DNA of 64,000 nt. Source: UBA12481 sp942493265 (GTDB taxonomy: Bacteria > Bacteroidota > Bacteroidia > Bacteroidales > UBA12481). Position numbers and translations under genes: made by a program. Below the pieces are notes generated by a model, which searched no databases, was not told the origin of the DNA, and was given only the letters and a program-made list of their open reading frames with translations. How positions within the stretch are numbered: position 1 is the first letter of the stretch; every line of letters begins with the position of its first letter. The stretch covers positions 2,604,001 through 2,668,000 of the forward strand of contig OW818688.1 of the NCBI GenBank assembly GCA_942493265.1. The letters run 5' to 3'. This document shows positions 50,751 through 60,689 of this stretch, in pieces.

Positions 50751-53700
50751 GTGATCACGAAAATACCAGTTTACAAACCCCGGAACCATGTAAGGATAAT
50801 TACTGCCACCTCCCTTTTCGACGGTCATGATGCGACAATCAATATTATGCGGCGCATCATACAGGCAACCGGCGCCGAGGTAATTCATCTCGGGCATAAC
50901 CGATCGGCAACAGAAATCGTTCAGGCTGCCATACAGGAAGATGTTCAGGCCATTGCTGTTACATCCTATCAGGGCGGACATATGGAGTTTTTCAAATATC
51001 TTCACGACCAGCTGCATGAACGCCAGGCTTCACATATCCGAATCTTCGGAGGAGGCGGGGGAGTGATCCTTCCTGATGAGATCAGCGAGCTTCAGGAGTA
51101 TGGGATCGCAAAGATTTTCTCACCGGATGATGGACGGGAAATGGGCCTTCAGGGTATGATCAACCACCTGGTTTCCCTTTCAGATTTTCCGGTAAGCGAA
51201 GGAATGCAGCAGAATAGTAAAGAATCCACACCCCTAAAACCTGCAGACCACCGTCAGATTGCAAGGTTGATTACCCTGGCGGAAAATGAACCCCACCTTT
51301 ATGCTTCGGATTTTGGACACATCCGAACGGAAGCAGCCCAATCCAATGCCCCGGTGATCGGCATAACCGGCACAGGCGGATCAGGAAAATCATCGATTGT
51401 AGATGAGATAGTACTACGGTTTCGGGAACAATTTCCAGGTAAAACATTGGCAATTATATCTATAGATCCGTCCAGGCGAAAAACCGGAGGGGCGCTCCTG
51501 GCCGACCGAATCCGGATGAATGCCATCAATCATCCATCGGTTTTTATGCGCTCAATGGCTACGCGCCAGTCAAATCTGGCCTTGTCAAAATATATCCGCG
51601 ATGCATTGGATATTGTCAAAATAGCCGGATTTGATTTGATTATTCTGGAAACCAGTGGTATAGGTCAGTCGGATACGGAAATCACCGACCACAGTAATTT
51701 CGCCGTATATGTGATGACTCCGGAATATGGTGCAGCTACCCAGTTGGAAAAGATTGATATGCTGGATTATGCAGATTTCGTAGTGTTGAATAAATTTGAT
51801 CATCCCGGTTCGCGGGATGCGCTGCGGGACGTAAAAAAACAATACCAGCGAAATCATGGACTCTTCGAGCAGGATCCGGCTTCCATGCCGGTTTTCGGAA
51901 CCATGGCTTCACAATATAATGATGAGGGAATCAATCGTTTCTTCCAGGCATTGATGATGAAAACCGGTTTTATTAAGGAATCCCAGCCTGAACTGGCCGA
52001 TCCTTCCGATAATCCCTCTTATGGTTCCTTTACCATACTTCCACCGGGACGGAAACGTTATCTGTCAGAAATTTCGGAAATTGTCAGAAACTATAATAAA
52101 CGTGCTGATAATCAGGCTGAAATTGCCCAAAAGCTGAGTGCTGTGGATCTCGTGTCGGATATGGATGCGAGTTTGGCAACCGGGGAATTGAGGGAGAAAC
52201 TGGAAAAGCTCCTCGACCCTGAAAGCCGTGATATCCTCATCGGTTGGGAGCAAAAAAAAGCCGCATATCAATCAGAAAAATTTGTCTATCAGGTTCGCGG
52301 GCGCGAGATCAGTGCCGACAATCGCTTTGAAACATTGTCGCATTTGCAGGTGCCTCGGATTGCGGTACCCCGGTACAGTGATATGGGCGACATACTCAGG
52401 TGGGTGCTCCGCGAGAACTTCCCGGGGGAGTTTCCTTTTGCAGCAGGGGTATATCCGTTCAAACGCCAGGAGGAAGATCCGATCAGGATGTTTGCCGGGG
52501 AGGGGAGTCCGGAGAGGACCAACAGCCGGTTTCATTATGTTTCCCGCGGCGGGGTGGTGAAGAGGCTCTCAACTGCCTACGATTCCGTTACCCTGTATGG
52601 AGAAGATCCGGATCTTCAGCCGGACATATATGGCAAAACAGGAAATGCCGGTGTATCTGTTTGCTGTTTGGATGATTGTAAAAAACTGTATTCCGGTTTT
52701 GACCTGTGCGATGCATCAACCTCAGTATCAATGACTATTAACGGTCCCGCTCCGGTCATGGTAGCCTTTTTCCTCAATACCGCGATTGATCAGCAATGCG
52801 AAAAATATATCCTGAAAAACGGACTCACTGATGAAGTTTCGGCCCGACTGAAAGAAATTTTTGATAACCGTGGAATTCAGCGGCCGGCTTACCGGGGCAA
52901 TCTGCCGGAAGGCAATAACGGACTTGGGTTACTCTTGCTGGGAATCACCGGCGACCGGGTATTACCCGCGGATATCTATCAGAATATCAAGACGGATACC
53001 CTTAGCCGAATACGAGGAACCATTCAGGCTGATATCCTGAAGGAAGATCAGGCCCAGAATACCTGCATTTTCTCCACTGCTTTCGCTTTAACGATGATGA
53101 GTGATATCCAGCAGTATTTCATTGCAAAACAGGTCAGGAATTTCTATTCGGTCTCCATTTCAGGGTATCATATTGCCGAAGCCGGAGCAAATCCGATTAC
53201 ACAACTTGCCTTTACGCTGGCCAATGGATTTACCTATGTCGAGTATTATCTTGCCAGAGGGATGAATATCAAGGACTTTGCCCGGAATCTTTCCTTTTTC
53301 TTCTCAAACGGACTGGATCCTGAATATTCTGTGATCGGCCGGGTTGCCCGCACCATCTGGGCCAAGGCGATGAAATACCGTTACGGAGCCGATGAGCGGT
53401 CACAAATGTTAAAGTATCACATACAAACTTCCGGCCGGTCATTGCATGCCCAGGAGGTCGATTTTAATGATATTAGAACCACGCTTCAGGCACTCGGTGC
53501 TGTTTATGATAACTGCAATTCATTGCATACCAATGCTTATGATGAGGCAATCACTACCCCTACGGAAGAATCCGTTAGGCGGGCAATCGCGATCCAAATG
53601 ATCATCAACAGGGAATTCGGTCTGGCATCAAACCAGAATCCGCTGCAGGGATCCTTTATCATTGAGGAGCTTACCGGACTGGTGGAGGAGGCTGTTTTGA

Positions 53701-54113
53701 TGGAATTCGACCGTATCACCGAACGTGGCGGAGTTCTGGGAGCCATGGAAACCGGCTATCAACGTGGCAAAATCCAGGAGGAATCTCTATGGTATGAAAA
53801 GCAGAAGGATTCGGGAAAGCTTCCGATTATCGGTGTAAATACTTTTCTGTCCTCCGGTGGCTCTCCAACAGTGGTTCGTACCGAGGTGATCCGGTCATCA
53901 GAGGAAGAGAAGCAAAATCAGCTCAATACCTTGAAAAACCTGCACAAAGCTTGGGAAGCAGAGGCTCCGGATGCATTGGAACGATTAAAGGAGGCGGTTT
54001 CAGCCAATCGCAACACTTTCGAAATCCTGATGGAATCATGCAAGGTATGTTCCATCGGTCAGGTCACCCACAATTTGTATGCTATCGGTGGAAGATACCG
54101 GCGAAACATGTGA
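50751..54113 (+). CDS. icmF: Fused isobutyryl-CoA mutase IcmF
   Basis: A 1120-residue coenzyme B12 enzyme that interconverts isobutyryl-CoA and butyryl-CoA. The order is a B12-binding domain (SLFDGHDATINIMRRIIQAT, residues 20-40; the DGHDATI loop carries the cobalt-binding His), a MeaI-like G-protein domain with Walker A GTGGSGKSSIV near 203, and a mutase barrel with SVSMTINGPAP and IQTSGRSLHAQEVDFNDIR. These, especially the QTSGRSLHAQE segment, fit IcmF and not methylmalonyl-CoA mutase, which has separate subunits and a different active-site pair. The start is a GTG. No B12 riboswitch is seen upstream. Confidence 0.92.
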   Translation: MITKIPVYKPRNHVRIITATSLFDGHDATINIMRRIIQATGAEVIHLGHNRSATEIVQAAIQEDVQAIAVTSYQGGHMEFFKYLHDQLHERQASHIRIFGGGGGVILPDEISELQEYGIAKIFSPDDGREMGLQGMINHLVSLSDFPVSEGMQQNSKESTPLKPADHRQIARLITLAENEPHLYASDFGHIRTEAAQSNAPVIGITGTGGSGKSSIVDEIVLRFREQFPGKTLAIISIDPSRRKTGGALLADRIRMNAINHPSVFMRSMATRQSNLALSKYIRDALDIVKIAGFDLIILETSGIGQSDTEITDHSNFAVYVMTPEYGAATQLEKIDMLDYADFVVLNKFDHPGSRDALRDVKKQYQRNHGLFEQDPASMPVFGTMASQYNDEGINRFFQALMMKTGFIKESQPELADPSDNPSYGSFTILPPGRKRYLSEISEIVRNYNKRADNQAEIAQKLSAVDLVSDMDASLATGELREKLEKLLDPESRDILIGWEQKKAAYQSEKFVYQVRGREISADNRFETLSHLQVPRIAVPRYSDMGDILRWVLRENFPGEFPFAAGVYPFKRQEEDPIRMFAGEGSPERTNSRFHYVSRGGVVKRLSTAYDSVTLYGEDPDLQPDIYGKTGNAGVSVCCLDDCKKLYSGFDLCDASTSVSMTINGPAPVMVAFFLNTAIDQQCEKYILKNGLTDEVSARLKEIFDNRGIQRPAYRGNLPEGNNGLGLLLLGITGDRVLPADIYQNIKTDTLSRIRGTIQADILKEDQAQNTCIFSTAFALTMMSDIQQYFIAKQVRNFYSVSISGYHIAEAGANPITQLAFTLANGFTYVEYYLARGMNIKDFARNLSFFFSNGLDPEYSVIGRVARTIWAKAMKYRYGADERSQMLKYHIQTSGRSLHAQEVDFNDIRTTLQALGAVYDNCNSLHTNAYDEAITTPTEESVRRAIAIQMIINREFGLASNQNPLQGSFIIEELTGLVEEAVLMEFDRITERGGVLGAMETGYQRGKIQEESLWYEKQKDSGKLPIIGVNTFLSSGGSPTVVRTEVIRSSEEEKQNQLNTLKNLHKAWEAEAPDALERLKEAVSANRNTFEILMESCKVCSIGQVTHNLYAIGGRYRRNM

Positions 54114-54140
54114 TAATCAACACACCTAAAACCTTATAAA

Positions 54141-55283
54141 ATGGATTTTCAATTAACAGAGGAACAAAAGATGATTCAGCAGGCTGCAAGGGATTATGCT
54201 AACCGGGAACTGATCCTGGATGTGCTGGAGCGTGATGCCACTTGCATTTATCCGGCCCGGCACGTAAAAGCCCTGGCTGAACTTGGTTTCATGGGGATGA
54301 TGGTGGATCCGAAATATGACGGGAGCGGACTGGACACAATATCCTATGTGCTGGCTATGGAGGAATTATCCAAGGTCGATGCATCAGTCTCGGTTATAGT
54401 TTCGGTAAATAATTCCCTGGTGTGTTATGGTCTGGAGGAATTTGGCACCGAGGAGCAGAAAGAAAAATATCTCAGACCGCTTGCCCGCGGAGAGATGATC
54501 GGCGCTTTTCTCCTTTCGGAGCCGGAAGCAGGATCGGATGCCACTTCCCAGCATACCCTGGCCGAAGACAAAGGCGACCATTATCTCCTCAACGGCACAA
54601 AAAACTGGATCACCAATGGCAATTCCGCATCTGTATACATCCTGATTGCACAAACTCATCCGGAATTGAAACATAAAGGAATTAATGCCCTGATTGTCGA
54701 TAGAAATTCTCCTGGAATTTCACTGGGGCCGCATGAAGATAAAATGGGAATGCGGAGTTCCGACACCCATTCGGTTATGTTTACCGATGTCAGGGTGCCA
54801 AAGGAAAACCGGCTCGGACCTGATGGATTCGGCTTTAAGCTGGCCATGAAGACACTTGAGGGCGGAAGGCTTGGAATTGCTTCCCAGGCTCTGGGGATTG
54901 CATCAGGTGCTTATGAGAGGGCTCTCAGGTATTCGAAGGAGAGAAAAGCTTTCGGGACTGAAATTTTCAACCACCAGTCGGTGGCCTTTAAACTTGCTGA
55001 AATGTATGCTAAAATCGAGGCCGGTCGCCTGCTTTGTTTTCAGGCAGCCTGGTTGAAAGATAATAATATGCCTTATGGTACGGCCAGTGCACTGGCAAAA
55101 TACCATTGCGCTGAAACTGCCATGTGGGTTACTACAGAAGCCGTGCAGATTCACGGGGGATATGGCTATGTGCGGGAATATCATGTGGAGCGGCTCATGC
55201 GGGAAGCCAAGCTGACCCAGATTTATGAAGGAACCTCAGAAATCCAGAAGTTAATTATATCAAGGGACATTTTTTCAAGATAA
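54141..55283 (+). CDS. Acyl-CoA dehydrogenase (short-chain/butyryl-CoA type)
   Basis: A 380-residue FAD enzyme that oxidises acyl-CoA to the trans-2-enoyl-CoA. Signatures are GAFLLSEPEAGSDATSQHT (FAD/substrate segment) and YGYVREYHVERLMREAKLTQ with the catalytic base Glu in QIYEGTSEIQK near residue 367. Length and motif match short-chain/butyryl-CoA dehydrogenases. Electrons should pass to the ETF encoded directly downstream (4-base gap). Substrate could be butyryl-CoA or isobutyryl-CoA made by the neighbouring IcmF. Confidence 0.92.
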   Translation: MDFQLTEEQKMIQQAARDYANRELILDVLERDATCIYPARHVKALAELGFMGMMVDPKYDGSGLDTISYVLAMEELSKVDASVSVIVSVNNSLVCYGLEEFGTEEQKEKYLRPLARGEMIGAFLLSEPEAGSDATSQHTLAEDKGDHYLLNGTKNWITNGNSASVYILIAQTHPELKHKGINALIVDRNSPGISLGPHEDKMGMRSSDTHSVMFTDVRVPKENRLGPDGFGFKLAMKTLEGGRLGIASQALGIASGAYERALRYSKERKAFGTEIFNHQSVAFKLAEMYAKIEAGRLLCFQAAWLKDNNMPYGTASALAKYHCAETAMWVTTEAVQIHGGYGYVREYHVERLMREAKLTQIYEGTSEIQKLIISRDIFSR

Positions 55284-55286
55284 GCG

Positions 55287-56036
55287 ATGAAAGTACTTGT
55301 TTGTTTGAGCATTGTGCCGGATACCACTACCAATATCCGGTTCACCGAAAAAATGGATGCACTCGCTCCGGCAGGAATTCAGTGGATAATCAATCCGTGG
55401 GATGAACTTGCCCTTACCCGTGCGCTCGAAATCAGGGAACAGCCTGCCAGCGGGGTTTCTCAAATTTCAGTGATCCATGTCGGGCTGAAGGATTCAGAAA
55501 CAGTCATTCAGAAAGCACTGGCAGTGGGGGCGGATTCTGCCTACCGGATAAACCATTCACCGGCTGATTCCCTGGAAGTAGCAGTGCAGATCGCCGAAGT
55601 GATCAGGAATGACCATTTCGATCTGGTTATTACCGGGCTCGACTCGGCAGATTTTAATGGTGCAGCTGCAGGAGAGATGCTGGCTGAGTTGCTCGGATGG
55701 ACTTCCTTTTCGGCAGTTTCATCACTATCGGTGGAGCAATCGCAAATCAGTCTGGACCGCGAAAGTGACAGCCGCACCGAAACTGTTATTTTGAATGGCC
55801 CCTGTGTGGTAACCATTCAGAAAGGTATTGCCAAAGATCCGCGAATCCCGTCGCTGCGGGGCATTATGACTGCACGAACAAAGCCGTTAACCGTTTTGGA
55901 ACCGGTGGAATCTGCACCTGCCACTCGGTTTGTGCGTTTTGAAAACTTGCCTGCGAGATCCAAATGTCGTTTGGTGGATCCGGCTGAGGTAGCGGAACTT
56001 GTTGGTTTACTTCGGAATGAAGCTAACGTTTTATAA
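55287..56036 (+). CDS. etfB: Electron transfer flavoprotein beta subunit
   Basis: A 249-residue ETF beta subunit. It shows VLVCLSIVPDTTTNIRF, INPWDELALTRALEIRE, VGADSAYRI and the AMP-binding DLVITGLDSADFNGAAAGEM with AELLGW. It pairs with EtfA next to it and accepts electrons from acyl-CoA dehydrogenase. The features do not tell a conventional from a bifurcating ETF. Coding starts four bases after the dehydrogenase stop. Confidence 0.92.
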   Translation: MKVLVCLSIVPDTTTNIRFTEKMDALAPAGIQWIINPWDELALTRALEIREQPASGVSQISVIHVGLKDSETVIQKALAVGADSAYRINHSPADSLEVAVQIAEVIRNDHFDLVITGLDSADFNGAAAGEMLAELLGWTSFSAVSSLSVEQSQISLDRESDSRTETVILNGPCVVTIQKGIAKDPRIPSLRGIMTARTKPLTVLEPVESAPATRFVRFENLPARSKCRLVDPAEVAELVGLLRNEANVL

Positions 56037-56041
56037 GGAGT

Positions 56042-57019
56042 ATGATTATGAATGTATTAATATATGCGCAGCATGCCGGGGGTAAGTTTTCCAAATCAGT
56101 TCTGGAAATGGCTTCCTATGCTTTTTCTTTGGCTGGGTTGGCGAATGGCACGGTGACCGCTCTGGTAACCGGTAATCCGGCTGTATCAGACCTTGAGAAA
56201 CTGGGTGATTACGGGGTTTCTGAAATTTGGGTTACCCCGGAGCCAGCCGGTCATGTTTTTGATAACAGGGCATTTGCAGCATTACTGAAATCTGCAGCTG
56301 GATCTTCAGGAGCCTCCATCGTGATTTTTGCTGACAACGTTATTTCCCGTGCTATGGCACCCCGGATGGCTGTCAGTATGAAAGCCGGAATGATATCCGG
56401 TGTATCCGGTTTGCCTTTGAGCATGGATCCGTTTTTGGTAAAGCGGTCGGTATTTACCGGAAAAGCTATTGCTTATGCAGAAATCCTGACGCCTGTGAAA
56501 ATTCTTATTATGGCCAGGAATAGCTGGCAGGTTGCTGAAAATCATGTCGATTGCACGATAATATCCTGGGTTCCCACCCATTCGCTTCCGTCCTCAGAAT
56601 TTACTTTGGTCAGGGAGATTGAACAATCCGGAGCCATCCGTTTGCAGGATGCTGATGTAGTGGTTTCGGGAGGCCGGGGATTGAAAAGTGCTGAAAACTG
56701 GAATATTCTGGAAAACCTCGCCGCATCCCTCGGTGCTGCCCTGGCCTGCTCGCGACCGGTGGCAGACGAAGGCTGGCGACCGCATCAGGAACATGTTGGT
56801 CAAACCGGAAAGGTTATTGCCCCAAATCTTTATATCGCCTGCGGGATTTCCGGTGCCATCCAGCATATCGGTGGGATCAGCTCCTCCAGGGTGATTGTTG
56901 CCATCAATAAGGACCCGGAAGCACCGATATTCCAGTTTGCAAAATATGGCATCATCGGAGATGTTTTCCAGGTTCTCCCGGCTCTGACAGAGGCTGTTAA
57001 AAAGTTAAAATCTGAATAA
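56042..57019 (+). CDS. etfA: Electron transfer flavoprotein alpha subunit
   Basis: A 325-residue ETF alpha subunit. The C-terminal FAD domain is complete: VVSGGRGLKSAENWNILENL, SRPVADEGWRPHQEHVGQTG, and SGAIQHIGGISSSRVIVAIN with PEAPIFQFAKYGIIGD. The N-terminal alpha/beta domain is standard. It forms a heterodimer with EtfB. The next gene, three bases later, encodes its probable membrane partner. Confidence 0.93.
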   Translation: MIMNVLIYAQHAGGKFSKSVLEMASYAFSLAGLANGTVTALVTGNPAVSDLEKLGDYGVSEIWVTPEPAGHVFDNRAFAALLKSAAGSSGASIVIFADNVISRAMAPRMAVSMKAGMISGVSGLPLSMDPFLVKRSVFTGKAIAYAEILTPVKILIMARNSWQVAENHVDCTIISWVPTHSLPSSEFTLVREIEQSGAIRLQDADVVVSGGRGLKSAENWNILENLAASLGAALACSRPVADEGWRPHQEHVGQTGKVIAPNLYIACGISGAIQHIGGISSSRVIVAINKDPEAPIFQFAKYGIIGDVFQVLPALTEAVKKLKSE

Positions 57020-57022
57020 ACA

Positions 57023-59083
57023 ATGGCCGCACAGCTTATTTTTGCCGGTTTGCTTGCGTTAACACTGATCGTGTTTTCCATCACCGTCAGGAAGTATGTG
57101 TTCAGGTTCAGTCTCACCGGACCCCTCCGGATACGACACTGGGGGAAAAGAATTAACCTCATGCTCCGGATCGCATTTGGCCAGACCAGGATCTTTCGCA
57201 GGCCGGTGATCGGTTTCTTTCATGCCATAACCTTTTGGGGCTTCTGTGTCATTACCCTCGGATCCGTTGAAATGGTCACCGACGGGTTGCTGGTGACTGA
57301 ACGGTCATTCGCAGGATTGGGATTCCTGTATGATGCGATAACCGGATCAGGCGATGTTTTCGCCCTGTTGGTGCTGATCTCCATCGGAGTTTTCATGGTT
57401 CGGCGTCTATTTCTTAATATCAAACGTTTCCACGGAGTTGAAATGAAAAGAAAATCTCATGTCGATGCGATTATTGCATTGGTAATGATTTTTCTGCTCA
57501 TGCTCACCCTGCTGGGACTCAATATTTCATACCTGCTATCAGATCCTGAAAAGGTTGAAGGCATCTATCCGGTAAGCTCCATAATAGCTTCGCTGATGAA
57601 CCCGGCAACTGGCACAGGCATTCGCTTTGCCGTGCACCTGTGCTGGTGGTCGCACATTACGTTGATATTCATCTTTGCCAATCTTCTGCCGTATTCCAAG
57701 CATTTCCATGTCTTCCTGTCTGTTCCGAATGTGCTGCTCAGCCGGCTGGAGCCGACCGGCAAGGCGGAAAACATGGAAAACGTTATGAATGAGGTTAAAA
57801 TGATGCTGAATCCTGAACTGGTCATTTCAGCAGGCACTCCGCCTGAGCGGTTCGGCTTGCTGGATGCCGGTGATATTAACTGGAAAAGCTATCTGGATGC
57901 GCTGACCTGTACCGAGTGCGGTCGCTGTACCGATGTTTGTCCGGCTAATCATACCGGCAAGCTCCTCTCGCCCCGAAAATTAATGATCGATCTCCGTGCC
58001 CGGATGAAAGAGATGGCCGATGGAAAGATGAAAAACGGAAGGGACTTTGCGGATGGTAAAACCTATCTGGGCGATTACATCACCGCTGAGGAAATCTGGG
58101 CATGCACCCTGTGCAATGCCTGTGCGAGAGAGTGCCCCGTAAATATCAACCAGCCTTCGCTGATTCTTGGGATGAGGCGGTATCTGGTTATGGAAAAAGC
58201 TGCTGCTCCGGCATCTGTTAACCTGATGTTCAATAATATAGAAAACAATGGGGCGCCCTGGCAGTATGGCAGTCATGACCGACTGAACTGGGCAGCTGAA
58301 CTTACCGTACCCGTGCCTGTTATGGCTGATATCCCGGCAGGTAAAAAGCCGGAATATCTTCTCTGGATAGGTTGCGCAGGAGCATTCGACGACCGGTATC
58401 AGAAGGTTGCCCGGGCAGTTGTTAAAATTCTTGACCATATTGGGGTGGATTATGCTGTTCTGGGTACCGAGGAAACCTGTACCGGAGATCCTGCACGGCG
58501 TGCAGGAAATGAAATGCTATTCCACATGCAGGCTCTGAACCTTATTGAAACATTCAGGCGGTATGACGTTGACAAGATTATCACTCTGTGCCCGCATTGC
58601 TTCAATACCTTCCTGAACGAATATCCTGATCTGGGATTTTCAGCGCATGTTGTTCATTATACCACTTTTCTGGAAACCCATGTTAAGTCGGGCAGGCTGA
58701 ACCCAACGGCAGGACTGTTTAAAAACGAAACTATTGTATTTCATGATCCTTGCTATCTCGGACGGGCAAATGAAGTTTTCGAGGCTCCGAGATCTTTGCT
58801 GGGTTCCATTGAATCAGGCAAAACCGAAATGGTGCGCAGCAAGAGTTACTCCTTTTGCTGCGGAGCAGGCGGTTCTCAATATTTCAAGGAGGCTGAAAAG
58901 GGGAACACTGAAGTCTTCATTGAACGAACCGGAGAGGCCGTTGCAACCGGTGCTTCTGTCATCGCATCTTCCTGTCCGTTTTGCCTCACGATGCTCACCG
59001 ACGGGGTTAAATACCTGAATCGGGAGAGTGATATCAGGAACCTGGATATTGCTGAGATTTTGGCGATGGAGGCTGGGCTTTAA
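57023..59083 (+). CDS. Membrane cytochrome b / iron-sulfur protein, ETF:menaquinone oxidoreductase (EMO) type
   Basis: A 686-residue membrane protein with three parts. Residues 1-240 resemble NarI-type cytochrome b (GFFHAITFWGFCVITLGSVE; CWWSHITLIFIFANLLPYSK, with His pairs as heme ligand candidates). Two [4Fe-4S] ferredoxin sites follow: CTECGRCTDVCP near 295 and CTLCNACARECP near 360. The last part has two CCG domains (ETCTGDPARR; CPHCFNTF; DPCYLGRANE; FCCGAGGSQYF). This matches heterodisulfide-reductase-like EMO proteins that take electrons from ETF to menaquinone in fatty-acid oxidisers. The next gene is separated by about 40 bases. Confidence 0.85.
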   Translation: MAAQLIFAGLLALTLIVFSITVRKYVFRFSLTGPLRIRHWGKRINLMLRIAFGQTRIFRRPVIGFFHAITFWGFCVITLGSVEMVTDGLLVTERSFAGLGFLYDAITGSGDVFALLVLISIGVFMVRRLFLNIKRFHGVEMKRKSHVDAIIALVMIFLLMLTLLGLNISYLLSDPEKVEGIYPVSSIIASLMNPATGTGIRFAVHLCWWSHITLIFIFANLLPYSKHFHVFLSVPNVLLSRLEPTGKAENMENVMNEVKMMLNPELVISAGTPPERFGLLDAGDINWKSYLDALTCTECGRCTDVCPANHTGKLLSPRKLMIDLRARMKEMADGKMKNGRDFADGKTYLGDYITAEEIWACTLCNACARECPVNINQPSLILGMRRYLVMEKAAAPASVNLMFNNIENNGAPWQYGSHDRLNWAAELTVPVPVMADIPAGKKPEYLLWIGCAGAFDDRYQKVARAVVKILDHIGVDYAVLGTEETCTGDPARRAGNEMLFHMQALNLIETFRRYDVDKIITLCPHCFNTFLNEYPDLGFSAHVVHYTTFLETHVKSGRLNPTAGLFKNETIVFHDPCYLGRANEVFEAPRSLLGSIESGKTEMVRSKSYSFCCGAGGSQYFKEAEKGNTEVFIERTGEAVATGASVIASSCPFCLTMLTDGVKYLNRESDIRNLDIAEILAMEAGL

Positions 59084-59123
59084 GAAGATTATCCCTAATT
59101 TCAGCCCAACAATTTCATTACCT

Positions 59124-60689
59124 ATGTTTATTAAAACCGGTGTACCCGAATTTGATGATCTTTTGCCCCGGGTCAAGGGATTTTTGGAGCAGGATATTCT
59201 TGAAGCAGTGGTAGATGGCGATAAAATCCGGGGTTTCCGGTCGCCCGATGCAAAATCGATCTGGATACGCGACCATTCCGACATGATGCGTGCCGGTAAG
59301 TATTTTGAGACCGATCTGAAAAGTACCGTAGAACATTTTGCTGCCACGCAATCTGCCAATGGCCGGATATTCGATTATTTTACCGTTTTTCCGGAAAAAC
59401 TGCCGTGCGAAAGGGAAAACTGGACGAAATATGTGAGAGTTCCCGTTGAAGCCGATGTGGAATACCGGTTTATCAAGGCGGCTTACCTGGCCTGGCAGGC
59501 AACCGGCGATGATACCTGGATTTTGCGGTTGATTCCGGCAATGGAACGTGCACTGGATTATATTTTTAATAATCCTCAACGCCTGGATGCTGAAACCGGA
59601 CTGGTTAAACGCGCTTACACCATAGATACCTGGGATTTTGCCTATACCGCAGGAAAACACGAATGGCTTCAGTTCCAGATTAATGACGATACTTATTGGG
59701 GAGTTTTTCATGGCGACAATAGTGGATATTATGAATCCCTGAGTATCCTTGCCACTCTGTATGAATATTTTGGTGAAGGGCTAAAAGCCACGGAATCAAG
59801 GCGAAAAGCAGAGATACTAAAGAAAAAGGTTCAGGAAATTTGCTGGAATGGCGAATACTTCACCCATTTTGTGAAAATCACACCCGTGGAAATTCCGGGG
59901 GTAGATGAAGCCCGGCAGCTGAGTATGGCCAATCCGATGAGCATCAACCGCGGGATCGCCACGCATGAAATGGCCGTTTCAATCATTAAGGAATATCAAA
60001 GAAGAAAAATATCCACACAGGCTTTTGCCGAATGGTTTTCGATAGATCCGCCATTTCCCGATGGAGTTTTTGGAGATGATAAACTAATCGGCGGAGCTTA
60101 TATCAACGGAGGGATTTTTCCGCTTGCTGGCGGGGAACTGGCCATGGCGGCATTCAATCATGGGTTTGAGGAATACGGGGTATCGGTACTCAAACAATAT
60201 TACAATCTGATTGCTGAAAAGAACGAAACTTTTCTCTGGTATTTTCCCGATGGCTCACCTACAACTGTGGAAACCAGTACCAGTCCGGAAGCTATGCCCA
60301 CCGACGGCTGGGGCTCTTCGGCCATGGTCTGGGCGTTGGTGGAAGGATTGGCCGGAATTGAGGATAAGCTTAAACGGTTTGAGAAGGTGCGGTTGTCGCC
60401 CAGATGGCTGGCAGCCGGGGTCAGGAACGCCGGGATTGAAGCCGGATACCTCAGCCAGGGTGTTGGTTATACGTATAATTATACAGATGACGCACTCTCA
60501 ATTGATCTCAAATGCCATGCGGATGTTGACTTCCATGTATTGATTAATTCTGCAGCCATTGTTAATGAGTTAACAGTTAACGGATTGTTGATTGAGTATC
60601 AGGTTGAATCGGTTGAGCAGAGCCAGTACGTTAATTTCTCGGCAAGAGTGGAAGATCACGCACATATCAGGATTACCTTTAAGGGATGA
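59124..60689 (+). CDS. Six-hairpin (alpha/alpha)6-barrel glycosidase-like protein
   Basis: A 521-residue soluble protein without a signal peptide. The toroid is recognised by repeated Trp-rich, acidic hairpins: SIWIRDHSDMMRAGKYFE, TWDFAYTAGKHEW, DDTYWGVFHGDNSGYYESL and GGAYINGGIFPLAGGELAMA, as in amylo-1,6-glucosidase-like and GH63-like enzymes. Acidic residues in the WIRDHSD and GDNSGYY segments are candidate catalytic residues. The exact family is uncertain. The next gene starts inside its last four bases, so they are co-translated. It is cytoplasmic, so it acts on an imported oligosaccharide or glycoside. Confidence 0.65.
   Translation: MFIKTGVPEFDDLLPRVKGFLEQDILEAVVDGDKIRGFRSPDAKSIWIRDHSDMMRAGKYFETDLKSTVEHFAATQSANGRIFDYFTVFPEKLPCERENWTKYVRVPVEADVEYRFIKAAYLAWQATGDDTWILRLIPAMERALDYIFNNPQRLDAETGLVKRAYTIDTWDFAYTAGKHEWLQFQINDDTYWGVFHGDNSGYYESLSILATLYEYFGEGLKATESRRKAEILKKKVQEICWNGEYFTHFVKITPVEIPGVDEARQLSMANPMSINRGIATHEMAVSIIKEYQRRKISTQAFAEWFSIDPPFPDGVFGDDKLIGGAYINGGIFPLAGGELAMAAFNHGFEEYGVSVLKQYYNLIAEKNETFLWYFPDGSPTTVETSTSPEAMPTDGWGSSAMVWALVEGLAGIEDKLKRFEKVRLSPRWLAAGVRNAGIEAGYLSQGVGYTYNYTDDALSIDLKCHADVDFHVLINSAAIVNELTVNGLLIEYQVESVEQSQYVNFSARVEDHAHIRITFKG

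Noticed and set aside
50751..54113. Reading the large B12 enzyme as methylmalonyl-CoA mutase.
   Set aside because: The single-chain B12-domain, G-protein, mutase order and the QTSGRSLHAQE segment are those of IcmF.
55287..57019. A bifurcating ETF (EtfAB of the Bcd complex type).
   Set aside because: No ferredoxin or extra flavin signature can be seen that would separate it from a conventional ETF, and the EMO-type membrane partner favours quinone reduction; left undecided.
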